Of a stretch of 64,000 nt of DNA, positions 59,331-64,000 are shown piece by piece; the stretch's first letter is position 1, and every line of letters starts with the position of its first letter. The stretch covers positions 1,789,001 to 1,853,000 of the forward strand of contig JAQFVV010006337.1 of the NCBI GenBank assembly GCA_028023455.1, given 5' to 3'. The notes beneath the pieces were generated by a model. The model was not told the origin of the DNA. It made no database searches and was given only the letters and a program-made list of their open reading frames with translations. This stretch comes from Epiperipatus broadwayi (Eukaryota; Onychophora; Udeonychophora; Euonychophora; Peripatidae). The translations under genes and the position numbers were made by a program.

Positions 59331-61555
59331 ATGATCCAAGACCTCCAGGTATTATTTTGACAAAGCAATATATATGAATTTTATAATGTTATCAAGGCTA
59401 AACAACACTAATAGCAATCATGTCCATAATGACATTGATATGTTAACTAAAGCCCTCACAAATGAATGAAATCTAGTGTAATGACATGACAAAATTTAAC
59501 CCATCTTTAAAGGTACGCAATTGACCTTAAATATTAGTTAGAAAGTCAAAACTAGAAAAGAGAGGAAATATGTAGTTTCCTTCATTAAACAAATATTAGT
59601 ACACTTAACGAGTAGAAAATTACATAATGGATTATCATGCTGGATGGTGTGGGATGCAAATGATTCGATTATAAGTAAAGGTAAGGTCAATAAACTTTAC
59701 TTTATATAATAATAAAATTCACTAAATCAATAGCATTAATATAATAATAAATTGATATCTTAAATATGACAGTGTATAATCTGCCATTAAACACATAAAA
59801 CAATTTAGTAATATTATCCAATTGAGTGAACTTTGAGTTTGATAAGAAAACTTACATTTAATTATTTAAAATCCCATAATGTCGGGATGGAGAAATAAAA
59901 TAAGATTGGTTCACTAGATTGAATTATTAGCATATTAAGTAAAATATAATCAGACAAAAATTAAAATAAGTTTTGCCACATTTAAAATAATAAGACAGAA
60001 AAAGTGAAACCCATCAAATACATTTAGAGAATAAAATTAATAGATTCATGCATTATATTTTACAATGAAAAAGAAAAAGTCATTAATTCATTAGATTTAT
60101 GGTAATCAGCACTACATCACTGATTATTAAATAGACAAAGAGTTACATTATGTTTTAAATAAATTACAAATTACATAAATGGAGGTTTTAAGAGTTCATA
60201 TTAGTGGCAGATACAGGATTACCTTCTGAAGTTTACTGACTTGATGGCCGTACGGGTTGATATGCGTATGGAAAAATAAACATGGGAAAACACAGTCACA
60301 ATGCAGATTTTGGAAAAATAATGGTTGGCATCATTGTAGAGTTAAATTAACATTTAATTAGGATAGTCTTTAAATGGTGATGGCATAGCAGCTTAGCAGT
60401 ATGGAGACGATCTTGAAAAGATTGGAAAAGCAAATTCCTTCCCTCTATTCAGAAGTCATATTTAAAAATTTGAGTGGCTAGATTTGTACTGTAACACCTT
60501 CTGAAATAAAAGCAAAGAGAGCCTAGCACATAATTTGGGCTGTATTTATATGCCACCAAAACCTTTTAGAAACTTCTATTACCTAGCTGCTGGTGAGGTC
60601 TGGATGTGCATTAACTGGCCTGACTGCACTTACCCTTTGCTAACATTTACATTTTAAAGATGACAATGAGATAAATTCCAGAGAGCATTGTTGTATCTAT
60701 TTCAAGTTTGGAAATAGATTCACAAGATATATTTTCCATTAATGTTAGGATTTTTAAAATAAATCTACTTTACAATGACATTTTAAAATTAAACAAGGTG
60801 CGTTCTTTTGTTTATGAATCTAAGTTATGCTAATTACTCTTTAGAACTTTCTCTGGTATTATGTCTGCTTAATAAAATACATGAATTATAAATAAGAAAA
60901 TATAAAATATTTAATAAAATGTAATTATAATTTACAATATTTTTAGCTATCTGTGATACATACACACACATGCATGACAATTTACAGTAGTGGAAATTTA
61001 AATATTTCCGAATTAACCTTTTAACCACTAATTATATTATTGCTCATGTGAGGTAAAAATCAAAGCTTTTAGTTGGCCAACTCACAAACTGAAGACAAAG
61101 TCAATTGTCAAAATATATTCACCTTTAATATCATATTCACTTTAGATTCGTTTATTAAAAGTATATTAATAATTTGTCAGGTTATGAAAGTGAACGAAAG
61201 TTCTTTCAAAAATAAATTTCTATTTATTTATTATAAAATATTCAATTTCGGCAAATTTAAAAGTGAACATAGTAACGAATTAAAAAGAGTTGCTGACGTA
61301 AATTTTTTTATTTCAGTTTTACGTTACAGAAAAGTAAATATTTTTTTTGCTAAAATATTTTTACTAAAATCTTCAATATTTTTCTAAAATAATTTTGTTT
61401 TTTAGCATATTTTATGAAAATGATTTGGAATTTCTCAAAAAATACTTTTATAATAGTTTAAAACATTTGTTTATCATATTCGAAATGAAAATCTCAGCGT
61501 TTTTCTTTATTTTCTTTGATTAGGCGGTTTCTTTGTTCTTTCCAGCCAATCAGAA
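59331..61555. other. Intergenic DNA, no gene established
   Basis: 60200-60650 is less AT-rich, with several CpGs, and may hold old element sequence, but no motif was found. The frame at 61073-61387 is Lys/Phe/Ile-rich, as expected of AT-rich chance ORFs. Confidence 0.4.
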
Positions 61556-61688
61556 TGTCTTTGACGGATGAGAGCCAATCACCAACAAGCTTTCTTCTTT
61601 GTTTAGCTTTACAGACCATTTGTGTCTTTGACGGATGAGAGCCAATCACCGACAAGCTTTCTTCTTTGTTTAGCTTTACAGACCATTT
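61556..61688. repeat. 67-bp tandem duplication carrying CCAAT motifs
   Basis: Units 61556-61622 and 61623-61688 differ at about one base. Each contains GACGGATGAGAGCCAATCACC. A third CCAAT, in CAGCCAATCAGAA, lies just upstream (61543-61555), so three CCAATCA boxes are regularly spaced. Confidence 0.92.
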
Positions 61689-62902
61689 TATTGATTTTTT
61701 ACTTGTAAAATAATTCAAGAGAGAGCAGCATCTTACAGAACTTTTAAAAATCTAACTAATGACTATAAAGCGGCTATACTAGCATTAAAAATAACGGAAT
61801 TAGAGTGATGTCAATCGTCAACGAAAGGTCTCATAAGCATCATCAGAAAGGTTAAAATAATATTCTTTAATCAAAATAATGTTTAACTAGCTAGAGGAAA
61901 AAAATTGCATGTATAAGTGTACTTGCACTCCCTAGTGATTAACACATATAAAATGGGTTTGAACCTTTGGTTGAAGGTTTCTCAGATCACCAGACAGTGA
62001 AGCAAAATATGTATAACAGATTTTATTGCTTCAGTATACATTTTATATTTTGTAAATGAACGAGCTTTAACAAAGGACTATTATAAAATTTAGCCTGAGT
62101 AATCACTTATATATTTATTTTTATATGTAAATTTCCACACTATTATGTTATCGTAAATATGTGTGCATGAATAAATATTAATGTTTGCTTTATTATTTGG
62201 TCTATTTTCTCTCTCTTGTCACTGCATCATCATTTATTTAAAGATATAAATGTTTATATGTATTAAGTTAATATGCTGGACCCCTGATTAAGAGTAGGAG
62301 CTAGCTTGGGATATTTCAAGTGCTGGATTGTATGCCTGTCATCCAAAGCATGCTGGCTATATAACATATGCTTGACTGGTGCCCGAGTTTGAGTCTCAAA
62401 CAAATTAAATGCTTTGGATGGCAACACTTTGTTCCAGAAATCAAGGTGGGCAATAGTCAGGAAATGTGATCATGATATGCTTTATATATAGCCTGATTTG
62501 ACTGTGGATATCATTGATGACTATGCTATCAAAGATATTTTTCCCAACTCCTTGAAATGCCAGTCTGTTCCAATAAGATTTAGAGATATTAAAGTAAATG
62601 TTAAAAACTTTTTAAAATTTAAAGCCAAAAGATGTTAAAGATATTCAAACCTAGCAAGAATGAGAATTTATTCAGAGGGACTTGATACAATATATTAAAC
62701 TTCTTCAATTTCAAATTGAAAACAAAGAGTCTTCCTGGTATCCATATACAATCCATAAACCAATATATCAAATATACCTCTTTCATAAATGGTGTTTACA
62801 TACTATAATTTAAAAAAAAAATTATTAACAAAGTTTACATAGTTTCATGATGCTGTTTTCATACATGGTATACTGCATAGCTGATTGCAAAAGTTCATAA
62901 GA
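61689..62902. other. Intergenic DNA next to LINE 3' end
   Basis: 62280-62560 is more complex than the flanks and contains a 12-bp inverted repeat. The 3' end of the adjacent minus-strand LINE probably lies between 62810 and 62902, but no tail or target duplication could be fixed. Confidence 0.4.
62340..62420. repeat. 12-bp inverted repeat with 57-bp loop
   Basis: CATCCAAAGCAT (62340-62351) and its complement ATGCTTTGGATG (62409-62420) form a perfect 12-bp stem. The loop contains GAGTTTGAGTCTC, weakly like a tRNA B box. It may be a short-element remnant; no tRNA fold is supported. Confidence 0.6.
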
Positions 62903-64000
62903 TCAAATGCTTGGTAGATCAATCCTGGACCAAGTCTCTTTGTATAACAATTCTGGTGCAAGCAGCTGGTCCCTGGCACTTATGCTCTTGACAAGACCTA
63001 TAAAGGTCTCTATGACTGAAGAGCCTGAATGACCGAAAACACATTTGCATCTGGTCAACCAGACTGCAAAGGTAAGGAAAACAGAGTATCTGATATGAGA
63101 AAAAATTCCTGTCTGGATGGCATTCTGGATATTTAATGCTTGTCTGATGTCAGATGTAACTTTCTCTGTGATGAAGGTTCTGATTTGGGAAAGAAACAGA
63201 CAATTATAAAGTAAATGCTGGATGGTTTCATTGGCAGTATTACATAGCTGGCATTGAGGATGGATTTTGGTGAACCCTCTTTTCCATACTAAAAATGGTT
63301 AGTGGGTCAGGGTGAGATGTTGAGCTTTAAGATAAAGTTTATGTATTTTGGTTCAACAAACGAGTTCTTCAATTTTTTTAACAATGATTTATTGTCTATG
63401 GTCAATGTGGTCAGGAGGGCAGTCTGGTTTTAAAATCTGAGGTTATAGGCCTGCCAATGGGTTGTTTTACCTTCAAGGGAGGTTTTAGATAGATTTGTCA
63501 GCTTGGTGACATGTGACTAAATAATTGTGGCCCATCTGCTAGCAAAAGGTGGCGGTCTGTCTGTAGGTTCCACTGGAATGGCTAGGTTTAGTTCCGGCTG
63601 TTTTAAGTGAATTGTATGTAGAACTGCAATTGCCTTCTATAGATAGATTGTTGAAACAGAATGCAATCCAAGTCCATTTAACTCTCTGGGCATCTGCATC
63701 TTACAGAAGCTGATGGCAACAATCTTTCCATTCCACATGAGCTTTGAACACAGTGAGTTCATTGATGACTGAAATGCTTGAGTATGTTTAATTATGGGTA
63801 GATAATAATTCAATCTCGGAAACACCAGCATGTTTAGAAGGGCTACTTTGCCCGGCAGGGAAAGTGAGATTCGGGATAAAGATCGAACCACTGGAGTGTT
63901 GGATGTCTTTTGCCATAGCAAGTCTGGACTTGGCCATAGGAAAACCGAGGAAGAGCTGCAGCTCAGCTGTAAAGACTGATGGAATCACTGTGCCAGTGCT
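62903..64000 (-). mobile_element. LINE ORF2 C-terminal third (L1/Tx1-like), runs off window edge
   Basis: Minus-strand coding sequence enters from the right edge. The frame at 63921-63637 gives SLSLPGKVALLNMLVFPRLN, then YYLPIIK, NSLCSKLMWNGK and LNGLGLHSVSTIYL, the post-RT segment seen in L1/Tx1-type ORF2 (LSLxGKxxLLxxLVxPRLxY ... LWxGK ... GGLGL). Another frame gives IHLKQPELNLAIPVEPTDRP. The final frame holds CQLCNTANETIQHLLYNC (zinc motif CxxC...HxxxxC), then QTGIFSHIRYSVFLTFAVWL, and ends ETWSRIDLPSI with TGA at 62903-62905. Only a few stops and frameshifts were found, such as TAA at about 63290, so it is fairly young. The C-terminus matches the insertion at 20782-21039. Confidence 0.8.

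Noticed and set aside
62383-62397. tRNA or SINE B-box-like GAGTTTGAGTCTC
   Set aside because: No A box at the right distance and no cloverleaf; kept only as part of a small inverted repeat.

Overview
This is an AT-rich eukaryotic nuclear window, roughly three quarters A+T by eye, with long homopolymer tracts and microsatellites. It reads as animal intergenic DNA that transposable elements have repeatedly colonised. I could not identify any intact host protein-coding gene, rRNA, tRNA or CRISPR array. Every protein similarity I can support belongs to a mobile element: RTE-type, CR1-like and L1/Tx1-like LINEs, a Penelope-like pair, a Ty3/gypsy fragment, and hAT, mariner and pogo/Tigger DNA transposons. 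This mix, the AT richness and the GT/TA and GA microsatellites suggest an invertebrate metazoan. A cephalopod or other lophotrochozoan is a guess, and cnidarians or arachnids are not excluded.

Layout. 1-250: RTE endonuclease remnant, minus strand, running off the left edge. 251-15310: AT-rich DNA with small tandem duplications, a pair of CTCF-like motifs near 2.3-2.5 kb, and two weak exon-like stretches near 10.8 and 12.9 kb. 15311-18041: two Penelope-like copies head to head, forming a large inverted repeat. 20782-21253: 5'-truncated LINE tail with an 11-bp target duplication. 22216-23585: pogo/Tigger element. 23899-26398: hAT element with a perfect 8-bp duplication. 26970-27875: mariner remnant. 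29611-32005 and 36569-39287: two direct copies of an unrecognised ~2.4 kb repeat, the second carrying a 304-bp foldback insertion. 39.4-40.7 kb: composite repeats and a (TTAG)n-(TGAG)n-(GA)n microsatellite. 40795-41880: RTE LINE, minus strand, with its RT core deleted. 44086-44452: hAT MITE. 46480-47350: Ty3/gypsy gag-protease fragment, minus strand. About 47.7-52.45 kb: CR1-like LINE with coiled coil, SGNH esterase, endonuclease, RT and a C-terminal zinc motif. About 52.46-56.69 kb: a second LINE with zinc knuckle, endonuclease and partial RT, containing a 298-bp tandem duplication. 57.3-57.6 and 59.1-59.3 kb: decayed open frames I do not recognise. 62903-64000: LINE ORF2 C-terminal third, minus strand, the same family as the 20.8 kb insertion.

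The elements do not work together as a pathway, and nearly all coding remnants carry stops or frameshifts. The exceptions are the short 20.8 kb LINE insertion and parts of the 63-64 kb LINE, which look young. The observations most worth checking are the repeated 2.4 kb element with a filled and an empty site, the shared C-terminal domain of the two young LINE pieces, and the paired CTCF-like motifs.
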